From Cutibacterium porci (GTDB lineage Bacteria; Actinomycetota; Actinomycetes; Propionibacteriales; Propionibacteriaceae), in NCBI RefSeq assembly GCF_009696315.1, contig NZ_VUMG01000003.1, positions 521,405 to 585,404 on the forward strand: 64,000 bases of DNA, given 5' to 3'. Position numbers and translations under genes: made by a program. Of this stretch, positions 53,777 through 62,689 are shown piece after piece. The notes below the pieces were generated by a model that saw only the letters and a list, made by a program, of their open reading frames with translations, did no database searches and was not told the origin of the DNA. Position 1 is the stretch's first letter. Every line of letters begins with the position of its first letter.

Positions 53777-56572
53777 ATGCTCAACACCTGGTCCCCACCA
53801 GCACAGTCCTGCTGGGGAAAGACAAATGAGTCCGGGGGCTGGCTGCCTGTGGTCCAGCATCTCGAAGATGCTGCCGGAATCATGGCCGAAGTCTGGAGAC
53901 TCCAGCCACAATCCATCCGATCGCTCCTGGCGGACACTCTTGGCGGGGAGCGGGCTGCCCAGACGTTCGTATGCTTCCTGGCAGGGATCCATGACGTCGG
54001 CAAGATCAGCGCCGACTTTGCCTACAAAGCACGTTTCCCGCGACCCGATGGCACGTCGACGAGCTATTTGTGCGATCAGATGGAGCGCCACGGATTCGTC
54101 ATCACCAAGCCGGAACACCCAATCCCGCATGGCGCAGTCGGGCAGTGCCACACCCAAGCATGGCTACTGAACCGTTACCCGGATGTCCCCAGGGCACGCC
54201 GCTGTGCCCGCAACATCGCATCCATCGTTGGTGGCCACCACGGCATGAACCCAACGGACGGCGATGTGAAGGAATACGGGCTGTCCTTGGCGCGCGAGGA
54301 CCATCTGTGGAAGGCCACCCGTGACGAGGTCCTCAACACCATGGCCGCACACACGGGCGCCGAAGAATACCTACCCAAGTGGATGAGCACGTCGATCCCG
54401 ATCCAGGTGCAAGTGTTGTCGGAGGCGCTCGTGATCATGGCTGATTGGATCGCCAGTTCGGAGTCCCTCTTCCCCTACGACGTCACCGAACAGACACCTG
54501 ATCGCGTGCGTCGCGCTGCCACGCGGCTCCATCTTCCTCATCCGTGGCAGCTGCCCCCGGCGTCGAACGACGCGGCAGACATTTTCCGAAGGAGTTTCCC
54601 CTCGATCCCCGGCGGCGCGCCCAATGCCATGCAGGCCTCGGCCGTCGAGGCGGCCGAGGCTATGACTGAGCCAGGCCTGCTCGTCATTGAAGCTCCTATG
54701 GGGCAGGGCAAGACCGAGGCGGCCCTCATGTGCGCCGAAGTTCTTGCCCGCAAGTTCGGGCTCGGAGGTGTCTTCTTCGGGCTGCCGACAATGGCGACGT
54801 CCAACCCCATGTTCGGTCGAGTTCGGGAATGGCTCGACGCCGTGCCCGCCACAGAATCGTCGAGCATCTCCCTGGCCCACTCGAAGGCTGGACTCAACGA
54901 GGAATACCAGCAGCTCATGCCGTGGAACGCGCACATGGATGTCTACGACGACAGCGCCGGCACGCAGCGTGAAGCTTCGGCGATCGTCCATGAGTGGTTC
55001 TTGGGCCGCAAACGCGCCATCCTCGCAGACCACGTCGTCGGGACCATCGACCAGGCACTTTTCACCGGTCTCAAAGCCAAGCATGTGGTGTTGCGCCACC
55101 TCGGTCTGGCGAGCAAGGTCGTTATCATCGACGAGGTCCATGCCGCCGACGTCTACATGCGGGAGTACCTCAAGGTCGTCCTCGAGTGGCTCGGCGCCTA
55201 CCGCACGCCAGTCATCCTCATGTCCGCGACGCTGCCACCGGCCCAACGTCATGAACTCGCGCTAGCGTACGCTAAAGGACGCCACGGAAGAAACGCGCAG
55301 GTGGTCCTCACGACGACCGATGAGTACCCAATCGTGACCACGGTATCCGATGGTGTCGCTCAACAAGGCACTTCGACGTCGGCACCCGGACGACAGATTG
55401 TCGTCCGCTCTATGGGCGACTCCCTTGACGAGCTCATCAGCCTCATTGAAGACAAGATGGCCGACGGTGGTTGCATCGGCATCATCCGCGACACCGTCTC
55501 TCGAGCCCAGGAGACCTTCGACGCACTCGAGTCCCGGCTAGACTGCGAGGTGGTGCTCGTCCACTCGCGTTTCCTGGCTCCGCAACGCGCACGACGGGAG
55601 GCCGACCTCGTACGGCGCCTCGGACGCTCTGGAGGCGACCGTCCGCACAGAATCGTCGTCGTCGGGACGCAGGTGCTCGAGCAATCCCTCGACGTCGACT
55701 TCGACCTGCTCGTCAGCGACATCGCGCCGATGGACCTTCTGCTGCAGCGCATCGGCCGCCTTCATCGGCACGACCGACAACGCCCGGTTTCCCTGCGTGA
55801 AGCCACTTGTCTCGTCACCGGCATCGACGATTGGCGAGACGACGGTCCGGCGTTCAGCCGAGGCGTCGACTCTGTCTATGGCGAGGACGCACTCCTGCGT
55901 ACCGCCGCGCTCCTGAACAACCTGCCTGGTGGCACAGCGACGGTGCCCGCAGACATCCCGCGGCTCGTCCGTGAGGCGTATTCAGAACCGTTCACCTGGC
56001 CTACGAAATGGGCCGCACGGGGCGACGAGGCCAGCATGAAAGCGCGTTCGGAACACGGGGAAGCGGAGAACAGGGCGAAGACGTTCAGGTTGGCCCACCC
56101 GTATGTCGCATCAAGCCTCATGAAGGGACTCACCGACGTCTCGACCCTTGATCCGGAGAACTCGTCGGGCCATGCCAGGGTGCGCGATTCCGAGGACTCG
56201 ATCGAGGTCATCGTCATCCAAGAGTCTGGCTCCGGTGGTCATCGGCTCCCCTCTGGCATCGGGGAGTTCTCGGGTGCCGAGCTGCCGCTGTTCGGGGCTC
56301 CCGAAGGTGCGTTGGCTCGGGCGGTGGCATCGTGCACCGTCTCGTTGCCAAGGTCTGTGTCGAACCCTTGGGACATCGACCAGACAATTGCCGAACTCGA
56401 AGCCGCACCAATCGACCTCAGCTCCTGGCAGACCTCGCCGTGGCTTCGGGGCCAGCTCGTCCTCGTGCTGGACGCCGAGGGCAATTCGACACTACTGGGC
56501 CGCCCCATCCATTATGATTCTAAGCGCGGGCTCACGGTCGAGCCCCGCCTCGATAAGGGAGATCCGGCATGA
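53777..56572 (+). CDS. cas3: CRISPR-associated helicase/nuclease Cas3 (type I-E)
   Basis: 931 residues from ATG 53777 with AAGGAAG upstream; a longer frame to 53627 would cover the repeat-like element and promoter. HD nuclease domain with H28 and GIHDVGK (H72-D73) and a HH pair in VGGHHGMNP (about 152-160). SF2 helicase: APMGQGKTEAAL (about 306-317), DEVH (about 452), SATLP (about 483), QVLEQSLDVDFD (about 632) and QRIGRLHRHDR (about 656). It unwinds and degrades DNA marked by Cascade. First gene of an eight-gene overlapping operon. Confidence 0.96.
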   Translation: MLNTWSPPAQSCWGKTNESGGWLPVVQHLEDAAGIMAEVWRLQPQSIRSLLADTLGGERAAQTFVCFLAGIHDVGKISADFAYKARFPRPDGTSTSYLCDQMERHGFVITKPEHPIPHGAVGQCHTQAWLLNRYPDVPRARRCARNIASIVGGHHGMNPTDGDVKEYGLSLAREDHLWKATRDEVLNTMAAHTGAEEYLPKWMSTSIPIQVQVLSEALVIMADWIASSESLFPYDVTEQTPDRVRRAATRLHLPHPWQLPPASNDAADIFRRSFPSIPGGAPNAMQASAVEAAEAMTEPGLLVIEAPMGQGKTEAALMCAEVLARKFGLGGVFFGLPTMATSNPMFGRVREWLDAVPATESSSISLAHSKAGLNEEYQQLMPWNAHMDVYDDSAGTQREASAIVHEWFLGRKRAILADHVVGTIDQALFTGLKAKHVVLRHLGLASKVVIIDEVHAADVYMREYLKVVLEWLGAYRTPVILMSATLPPAQRHELALAYAKGRHGRNAQVVLTTTDEYPIVTTVSDGVAQQGTSTSAPGRQIVVRSMGDSLDELISLIEDKMADGGCIGIIRDTVSRAQETFDALESRLDCEVVLVHSRFLAPQRARREADLVRRLGRSGGDRPHRIVVVGTQVLEQSLDVDFDLLVSDIAPMDLLLQRIGRLHRHDRQRPVSLREATCLVTGIDDWRDDGPAFSRGVDSVYGEDALLRTAALLNNLPGGTATVPADIPRLVREAYSEPFTWPTKWAARGDEASMKARSEHGEAENRAKTFRLAHPYVASSLMKGLTDVSTLDPENSSGHARVRDSEDSIEVIVIQESGSGGHRLPSGIGEFSGAELPLFGAPEGALARAVASCTVSLPRSVSNPWDIDQTIAELEAAPIDLSSWQTSPWLRGQLVLVLDAEGNSTLLGRPIHYDSKRGLTVEPRLDKGDPA

Positions 56573-58227
56573 CGAGTGCTTTCAACCTCATGGACGAGCC
56601 GTGGATCCTCGCTCGCGAACCGGACAACCGCGTGGTCGAGGTGTCGATTCGGGATGCCTTCCACCGTGCAACCGAGCTGCGGGCGCTCGCCGGGGAGATC
56701 CCGACCCAGGAGGCAGCCATCCTGCGTTTGCTGCTGGCCATCGTGATGCGAGCCACGGCGCGCGAGCGCAGCGACGACGAGAAGGTCGACGACTGGGGCC
56801 AGTGGTGGAGCGAGGGTCTTCCCCTCGACGAAATCGACTCCTACCTCGACCAGTGGCACGACCGCTTCGACCTCTTCGACGACCGGGCGCCGTTCATGCA
56901 GGTCGCAGATCTTCACACTGCCAAGGGTGGGTTCTCCGGCCTGACGAAGATCATCAGCGAGGTCCCAGCCAACGACAAGTTCTTCACCACCAGGGACGGT
57001 GCCGGCATCGCAAGCCTGTCCTTTGCGGAGGCCGCCAGGTGGCTCGTCCACGCCCACGCCTTCGACGTGTCAGGCATCAAATCGGGTGCGGTGGGCGATC
57101 CCCGGGTCAAGAGCGGAAAGGGTTTCCCCATCGGCACGGGCGTGAGCGGCCCGATGGGAATCGTCGTCGTCGAAGGCGCGAACCTATCCGAGACGATCCT
57201 GCTCAACCTCTTCCTGGAGGACGACCCCGAGGGCGACGTCCCGGTCTGGGAACGTCCTGCGCAGGGTCCCGCGCCGGACGCACAACATCCCGTGCCGACG
57301 GGGTGCGCTGATCTCTTCACGTGGCAGAGCCGTCGGGCACGGCTCATCACTGACGGTGAGCGCGTCACCGACGTGCTCCTGTGTAACGGTGACAAGGTCG
57401 AGTGGAAGGACCTCCTCCACAAGGACTCCTCGACCGCCTGGCGGTTCAGTGCACCCCAAACGAAGACCGCCGGGCAGGTGGTCTACATGCCACGCAGCCA
57501 TGACGCAACCAAGGCCATGTGGCGAGGACTCGAGCCGCTACTCGCCCGCGAGCCCTCCCCTGAGGATCATCACAAGCGCAAGCCGGGCGAGCCGGACCGC
57601 CAGTGGTTGCGACCCGAGATCTTCGAACAGTTGGCCATGCTCACCGCCGACGGCGTGCTGCCCAGCGCCCATATGGCACGAGTCCGCACGATCGGAATGG
57701 AGTACGGCCCCAAGGCGTCGTCGGTCTCAAGCGTGATTGACGACGCCCTCCCGACATCAATGGCCGTCCTCGCCGACGAGCAGCTCGCTCGGCTGGCGGT
57801 CGACTGTGCCAGGACGGCGGAGGGGCTCGTCTTCGCCCTGCAGAACCTCGCCACTGACCTGGCCACTGCGACCGGCAGCGAGGCCGAAGGGGTGCGCCCG
57901 CACGCCGCCGAGGCCGGCTTCGCATCGCTCGATCCCGACTACCGCGACTGGTTCAGTCACCTGTCCAGCACGACCGACATCGATGGCGCTCGCGTCGCAT
58001 GGCGCCGCCGAGCCCGCCAGGTCGTACGTGATGTCGGCCGTCAGCTGTGCCGCGACGCCGGCCCGATGGCGTTGACCGGACGCATGATCACGGTGCCGAA
58101 CACCGAGCGCGAGGACCTCATGGATGTCGCGCGAGCATGGCAGCGTTTCGCGAGCCGACTACGCACATCGGCCCCACTACCGGATGACCCCCAACCCCGA
58201 TCCGAGACCTCCTCGAAGGAGAAGTGA
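56569..58227 (+). CDS. casA: Cascade large subunit Cse1/CasA (Cas8e)
   Basis: 552 residues, ATGA overlap with cas3. FNLMDEPWILAR (about 4-15) is the classic Cse1 N-terminus; EIPTQEAAILRLLLAIVMRA (about 44-63), FDDRAPFMQV and the central GKGFPIGTG region (about 183-191, in the L1/PAM-reading area) follow, with a C-terminal four-helix bundle. It recognises the PAM and recruits Cas3. Confidence 0.95.
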   Translation: MTSAFNLMDEPWILAREPDNRVVEVSIRDAFHRATELRALAGEIPTQEAAILRLLLAIVMRATARERSDDEKVDDWGQWWSEGLPLDEIDSYLDQWHDRFDLFDDRAPFMQVADLHTAKGGFSGLTKIISEVPANDKFFTTRDGAGIASLSFAEAARWLVHAHAFDVSGIKSGAVGDPRVKSGKGFPIGTGVSGPMGIVVVEGANLSETILLNLFLEDDPEGDVPVWERPAQGPAPDAQHPVPTGCADLFTWQSRRARLITDGERVTDVLLCNGDKVEWKDLLHKDSSTAWRFSAPQTKTAGQVVYMPRSHDATKAMWRGLEPLLAREPSPEDHHKRKPGEPDRQWLRPEIFEQLAMLTADGVLPSAHMARVRTIGMEYGPKASSVSSVIDDALPTSMAVLADEQLARLAVDCARTAEGLVFALQNLATDLATATGSEAEGVRPHAAEAGFASLDPDYRDWFSHLSSTTDIDGARVAWRRRARQVVRDVGRQLCRDAGPMALTGRMITVPNTEREDLMDVARAWQRFASRLRTSAPLPDDPQPRSETSSKEK

Positions 58228-58853
58228 TGCCTGAACCATGGAATGACGTGACCTCGGCGACGGTGTCAGCCATCAGCCGTCTGCAACACGGTTACCTCAC
58301 GACACCGCGCGACCCATGGGCTGTCCGTACGCTTGCGTCATTGCGACGCGCCGACGAGAGCAGGCCTGGCGCCGACCCGAGCCTGTGGGACGTCACCCTC
58401 GGCCGTCTGCCCGACGAGCTCCTGGGCCACGGCACGTCGCCCGCGACAGCGGCGGAGCGGGCCGTCCATGCCGCGGTCGTGCTCTACGCCGTTCACCAGC
58501 AGTCCCGAGCGGAACCCATGCACGCGACTGGCGTCGGGCTCGGGCAGGCTGTGCGCATGCTGTCGGTAAAACGTTCCGACGGCACGGAATGGGATCCGGG
58601 CACGATCTCGCGCTTCCAACACATGTGCCGGGCCCAACAGTGGGCCATCCGTGTCGACAACTTGCGAGGGCTCGTCACCCTCATGCGCTCCGAAGCGGTT
58701 CCCCTCGACTACGGACGCCTGGCAGCCGATCTGTGGCGACTCCAGGTGTCGGCCCCCGATCAGGTCCTCCTGAAGTGGGGACGTCAACTCCACAGAATCC
58801 CCCTCACCAAGCAGGCTGCCTCCACCGAGACCGATCAAGGAGAACCCCGATGA
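58227..58853 (+). CDS. casB: Cascade small subunit Cse2/CasB
   Basis: 208 residues from ATG 58227, which overlaps the casA stop by one base. All-helical basic protein with ALRRADESRPGADPSLW-type opening (about 32-50), TAAERAVHAAVVLYAVHQQSR (about 73-93) and DYGRLAADLWRLQ (about 163-175), as in Cse2. Two copies line the Cascade belly and hold the displaced DNA strand. Confidence 0.92.
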   Translation: MPEPWNDVTSATVSAISRLQHGYLTTPRDPWAVRTLASLRRADESRPGADPSLWDVTLGRLPDELLGHGTSPATAAERAVHAAVVLYAVHQQSRAEPMHATGVGLGQAVRMLSVKRSDGTEWDPGTISRFQHMCRAQQWAIRVDNLRGLVTLMRSEAVPLDYGRLAADLWRLQVSAPDQVLLKWGRQLHRIPLTKQAASTETDQGEPR

Positions 58854-59974
58854 GCTCATATTACGTTGACATCCACGTCATTCAGAGCGTCCCGCCGTCG
58901 AACGTCAACCGGGACGACACTGGATCACCGAAGTCCGCCCTGTACGGAGGAGTCCGGCGGGCCCGCGTGAGTTCACAGGCGTGGAAGAAGGCGGTGCGAA
59001 CATCGTTCAAGGATCTCCTTCCTGCCTCCCAGAGCGGTGTGCGTACCCTGCGGGTGGTGGAACTGCTCATGAATCGGCTCACTGCCGACCCGTACGGCCT
59101 CAGCGAGGAGGACGCGCGCGACCGGGCCCTCGCCGTCGTCAAGGCCCTCGGACTGAAGGCTGAGAAACCCCGGGCGAAGAGCGACTCGCCCAAGGAACCG
59201 ATCGAGCGCACCCAGTACTTGGTGTTCTACTCGAACCAGCAGCTGGACCGGCTGGCCGAACTCGCCGCCAGTACTGAAGGAAAGATTTCAGCCCCTGACG
59301 CGAAGAAGGCCGCTGATTCTGATCATGGGATCGAGGTGGCCCTGTTCGGCCGCATGGTCGCCGACTCCAAGGACCTCAACGTCGACTCGGCCGTTCAGGT
59401 CGCCCACGCTCTGAGTACCCATGCCGTGGAGACTGAGGCCGACTACTTCACCGCCGTCGATGACTACAAGCTCGACGAGGACGACGCGGGCGCTGGCATG
59501 ATCGGCACCGTCGAGTTCACCTCCGAGACCCTGTACCGGTTCGCCACGGTCGCCGTCTCGACCTTGGAGGGCAACCTCGGTGACGTCGACCTCACTGCCG
59601 ACGCCGCAGCCGCATTCGTCCGTGGGTTCGTCATGTCGATGCCAACGGGCAAGCAGAACACCTTCGCCAACAACACGATCCCTGACGCCGTGGTCGTCCA
59701 GATCCGCAAGGGTCGTTCCGCGAGCTTCGTCGGGGCCTTCGAGGAACCTGTGACGTCCGGCAACGGCGGATTCGTCGCCGAGTCGTGCCGAGCGCTGGCA
59801 GCTTACGCGCATGACTGCGAGGAAGCGTTCCTGGGAGCGCCCGAGGCATCCTTCGTCATCCGCGTCGGCTCACGCACCGAGGCCATTGGCGCCATGGGCA
59901 CCCCCATGCCGATGGACGACCTCGTCTCCTCGGTGCGTGACACGGTCACGTCCCTCCTGCGGGGCGAGTCGTGA
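58850..59974 (+). CDS. casC: Cascade backbone subunit Cas7e (CasC/Cse4)
   Basis: 374 residues, ATGA overlap with casB. YYVDIHVIQSVPPSNVNRDDTGSPKSALYGGVRRARVSSQAWKKAVR opening (RRAR-S-Q-AWK is the Cas7e hallmark), AVDDYKLDEDDAGAGMIGTVEFTSETLYRFA (about 203-233) and GKQNTFANNT (about 264-273, the thumb/RNA-binding region). Six copies coat the crRNA and flip out every sixth base, the geometry that matters for the guide match upstream of cas3. Confidence 0.96.
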   Translation: MSSYYVDIHVIQSVPPSNVNRDDTGSPKSALYGGVRRARVSSQAWKKAVRTSFKDLLPASQSGVRTLRVVELLMNRLTADPYGLSEEDARDRALAVVKALGLKAEKPRAKSDSPKEPIERTQYLVFYSNQQLDRLAELAASTEGKISAPDAKKAADSDHGIEVALFGRMVADSKDLNVDSAVQVAHALSTHAVETEADYFTAVDDYKLDEDDAGAGMIGTVEFTSETLYRFATVAVSTLEGNLGDVDLTADAAAAFVRGFVMSMPTGKQNTFANNTIPDAVVVQIRKGRSASFVGAFEEPVTSGNGGFVAESCRALAAYAHDCEEAFLGAPEASFVIRVGSRTEAIGAMGTPMPMDDLVSSVRDTVTSLLRGES

Positions 59975-60678
59975 CCGTCCTCGTCCTCAGGCTCGCCGGG
60001 CCGTTGCAGTCGTGGGGCGACTCCAGCCGCTTCACGACTCGCGCGACCCGCCGGGAGCCCACCAAATCCGGGGTCATCGGCCTGCTGGCGGCAGCGCAAG
60101 GACGCCGACGCACGGACAGCATCGAGGACCTCCTGTCGCTGCGATTCGGTGTACGCGCCGATCAACCCGGCTCCGTCGTTCGAGACTTCCAGACGGCGAT
60201 GGACTGGTCGCACCCGAAAAGAGACGGAGGCGTCAACTCGATGCCCCTGTCACACCGCTATTACTTGGCTGACGCCGTCTTCGTGGCAGCGGTCGAAGGG
60301 GAACCATCACTGCTGGAGGCGCTGGATGAAGCCATCGCCGATCCGGTGTTTCCGCTCTACCTTGGCCGGAGGTCGTGCCCCACGGAGGGGCAGGTGTCCC
60401 TGGGTGTGCGTGACGGCGACCTGCTGACAGCGCTGACCAACGAACCGTGGTGTGCCAAGCCGTGGCAGCAACGCCGGCTGCCGCGATCGGTGCGACTTCA
60501 GATCGCTTACGACGCCGAGCCGGGCCAAGTCGGCGACACCGTCCGGGACATTCCACTGAGTTTCAGCCCGGAGCGGCGTGAGTACGGCTGGCGCGACGTC
60601 GCGACGACGACGGTTGTCGTCGACAATCCCATCGGCAGTGACGAGCCGGACTGGTTCGCAGGCCTGGAAGGAGCGTGA
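59971..60678 (+). CDS. casD: Cascade subunit Cas5e (CasD)
   Basis: 235 residues, GTGA overlap with casC. VLVLRLAGPLQSWGDSSRFTTRATRREPTKSGVIGLLAAAQG (about 3-44) is the Cas5e RAMP start; YLADAVFVAAVEG and YLGRRSCP (about 129-136) are also typical. It caps the 5' handle of the crRNA. Confidence 0.95.
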   Translation: MTVLVLRLAGPLQSWGDSSRFTTRATRREPTKSGVIGLLAAAQGRRRTDSIEDLLSLRFGVRADQPGSVVRDFQTAMDWSHPKRDGGVNSMPLSHRYYLADAVFVAAVEGEPSLLEALDEAIADPVFPLYLGRRSCPTEGQVSLGVRDGDLLTALTNEPWCAKPWQQRRLPRSVRLQIAYDAEPGQVGDTVRDIPLSFSPERREYGWRDVATTTVVVDNPIGSDEPDWFAGLEGA

Positions 60679-61346
60679 CGTTGTTCCTCACTCAATTCGA
60701 CGTCAACGTGGCTCGTCGTGACGCCACGCGCCTCTTGGCATCCCCGGAACGACTCCACGCCGCGGTTCTGGCATCGTTTCCGCCCGGCCAATCCGCCACT
60801 GGATCCGCACGCACCCTGTGGCGGCTGGACCGTGGCCCGGCGAAACATGACGCGCGCCTCATCATCGTTAGCCCGTTGCAGCCCGACCTCACTGTTCTCA
60901 ACGAGCAGGCCGGGTGGTCGACGGGGACGCCTGGACGATCGGCTGACTATGACCCGTTCCTACGAGCTCTCCGTTCGGGATCTGCGTGGCGATTCCGATG
61001 CACCGTCAACCCGACGACTGCCGTGCGCAAACAGGGATCGTCGCGGGGGCGGCGGGTCGCAGAGGTCACGGCCGACCAGCAACTGCAATGGTTCATCACT
61101 CGCTTGGAGCGTCGCGGATTCCGACTCCCCGACGACCCCACGGGAGTTCCGTCCGCGCGGGTGACCCGGCGAGAGGTCCTGAGATTCCGACGTCAGTCCT
61201 CCACGGTCACACTTGCTGTAGCGCAGGTGGACGGCATTCTCGAGATCACCGATGTCGACGCCGCTCGATCGGCACTCGTTGGTGGAATCGGGCCAGCTAA
61301 AGGGTATGGCTGCGGACTTCTGACGCTGGCTCCGACCGGGAAATGA
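60675..61346 (+). CDS. casE: CRISPR RNA endonuclease Cas6e (CasE)
   Basis: 223 residues, GTGA overlap with casD. SPERLHAAVLASFPP (about 24-38) holds the catalytic His (about 28) as in E. coli CasE; the glycine-rich RAMP loop IGPAKGYGCGLLTLAP closes the protein. It cuts at the base of the repeat hairpin, leaving the 8-nt handle (GTGAGCCG or T here). Both repeat-like elements upstream of cas3 keep the stem it would need. Confidence 0.95.
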   Translation: MTLFLTQFDVNVARRDATRLLASPERLHAAVLASFPPGQSATGSARTLWRLDRGPAKHDARLIIVSPLQPDLTVLNEQAGWSTGTPGRSADYDPFLRALRSGSAWRFRCTVNPTTAVRKQGSSRGRRVAEVTADQQLQWFITRLERRGFRLPDDPTGVPSARVTRREVLRFRRQSSTVTLAVAQVDGILEITDVDAARSALVGGIGPAKGYGCGLLTLAPTGK

Positions 61347-61349
61347 ATC

Positions 61350-62288
61350 GTGGCCATGCCGATCCCAGGCGCGCGACCCGCCGAGGTGCAGGAGCTGGCA
61401 CGCGCCCAGGACCGGCTAAGTTTCGTTTACATGGAGCACTGTGTCGTGAACCGCGACTCGAATGCCATCACGGCGGCGAACCAGCAGGGCACAGTGCACA
61501 TCCCAGCATCGATGATCGGAGCGCTGCTGCTGGGCCCAGGAACGAACGTCACCCACCAAGCAATGATGTTGCTGGCGGAATCCGGATCCACGACATTGTG
61601 GGTCGGTGAGCACGGCGTCCGGTACTACGCCCACGGACGTCCCCTCGCCCGAACGACCCGACTGCTGCAACTGCAAGCGGAAGCTGTCACGGACCGAACG
61701 AAGCGGCTGGCCGTGGCGCGACGCATGTACGAGATACGCTTCCCCGACGACGTGGCCACTGGGCTGACCCTGCAGGAGCTCCGAGGACACGAGGGCGCGA
61801 GAGTCCGGCAGGCATACCGGGACGCGTCAATCAAGTTCGGCGTCGACTGGGACAAGCGCAGCTACAAGGTTGAGGACTTCTCTTCCTCGGATCCTGCGAA
61901 CCAGGCCCTCACTGCAGCCACGACGTGTCTGTACGGCGTGGTCCACTCCGTCGTCGCGGCGTTGGGGCTGTCTGCGGGTCTCGGCTTCGTACACACGGGC
62001 AAGGACCGTTCATTCGTCTACGACGTCGCCGACCTGTACAAGACGTCCCTAGCCGTACCAGTCGCATTCCAGTGCGCAGCGACCAACGATCTCGACGATC
62101 TTCCCGGCGCGACGAGACGTGCCATGCGCGACGCTATCCACGAATCAAAATTGCTCAGCAGGTGCGTCGAGGACATCCACACCGTTCTCAACGCTCCCGG
62201 AGACCCCGACGACGGATACGGCTGGGACGTGGTCGACCTGTGGGACGACCGCCAAGGTCTCGTCTCCGGCGGTAAGTCTTGGGGGTAG
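61350..62288 (+). CDS. cas1: CRISPR adaptation integrase Cas1 (type I-E)
   Basis: 312 residues from GTG 61350. RLSFVYMEHCVVNRDSNAI (about 21-39), GHEGARVRQAY (catalytic Glu about 148), GLGFVHTGKDRSFVYDVADLYK (His about 215, Asp about 228). Cas1e with Cas2e integrates new spacers. Three bases after casE. Confidence 0.96.
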   Translation: MAMPIPGARPAEVQELARAQDRLSFVYMEHCVVNRDSNAITAANQQGTVHIPASMIGALLLGPGTNVTHQAMMLLAESGSTTLWVGEHGVRYYAHGRPLARTTRLLQLQAEAVTDRTKRLAVARRMYEIRFPDDVATGLTLQELRGHEGARVRQAYRDASIKFGVDWDKRSYKVEDFSSSDPANQALTAATTCLYGVVHSVVAALGLSAGLGFVHTGKDRSFVYDVADLYKTSLAVPVAFQCAATNDLDDLPGATRRAMRDAIHESKLLSRCVEDIHTVLNAPGDPDDGYGWDVVDLWDDRQGLVSGGKSWG

Positions 62289-62290
62289 GC

Positions 62291-62635
62291 ATGGTCGTCC
62301 TTGTTCTCACCGCATGTCCTGCTGGTCTGCGCGGCCACTTGACGAGGTGGCTCCTCGAGATCAGCCCGGGAGTGTTCGTCGGCCATGTGCCGGCTCGTAT
62401 TAGAGACGCACTGTGGGACAGGGTAGTCGAGATGTGCCGCGACGGCCGCGCGATCCTCGTGTACACGGTTCGTGGGGAACAGCACTTCGAGTTCCGAGTT
62501 CACCGTCATGACTGGGAAGTTGTTGACTTCGACGGCTTGAAGCTCATGCGACGGCCGAACAGCAAAGCTCGATCCTCGACTCTCCGGCCAGGTTGGAGTT
62601 CTGCTGCGCGACGCCGTAAAGTACGTAATCGTTGA
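62291..62635 (+). CDS. cas2: CRISPR adaptation protein Cas2 (type I-E)
   Basis: 114 residues from ATG 62291, 2 bases after cas1. MVVLVLTACPAGLRGHLTRWLLEISPGVFVGHVPARIRDALWD is the CasB-type Cas2e opening, and VVDFDGLKLMRRP the usual end. A further 20 residues rich in Arg, Lys and Ser follow, longer than E. coli Cas2 (94 residues); this basic tail is read through DNA close to the array leader. Confidence 0.93.
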   Translation: MVVLVLTACPAGLRGHLTRWLLEISPGVFVGHVPARIRDALWDRVVEMCRDGRAILVYTVRGEQHFEFRVHRHDWEVVDFDGLKLMRRPNSKARSSTLRPGWSSAARRRKVRNR

Positions 62636-62689
62636 CGCGAGGCCACTCGCATCTCACTAACGCTCCTGCATCAGCCCTAGCCAGTTGGT
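62636..62689 (+). promoter_or_regulatory. CRISPR leader (short)
   Basis: Only 54 bases separate the cas2 stop from the first repeat. No AT-rich leader tract or clear promoter is visible; CTAGCCA near 62677 is the only weak -10-like element. The functional leader may extend into the cas2 3' end. Confidence 0.5.
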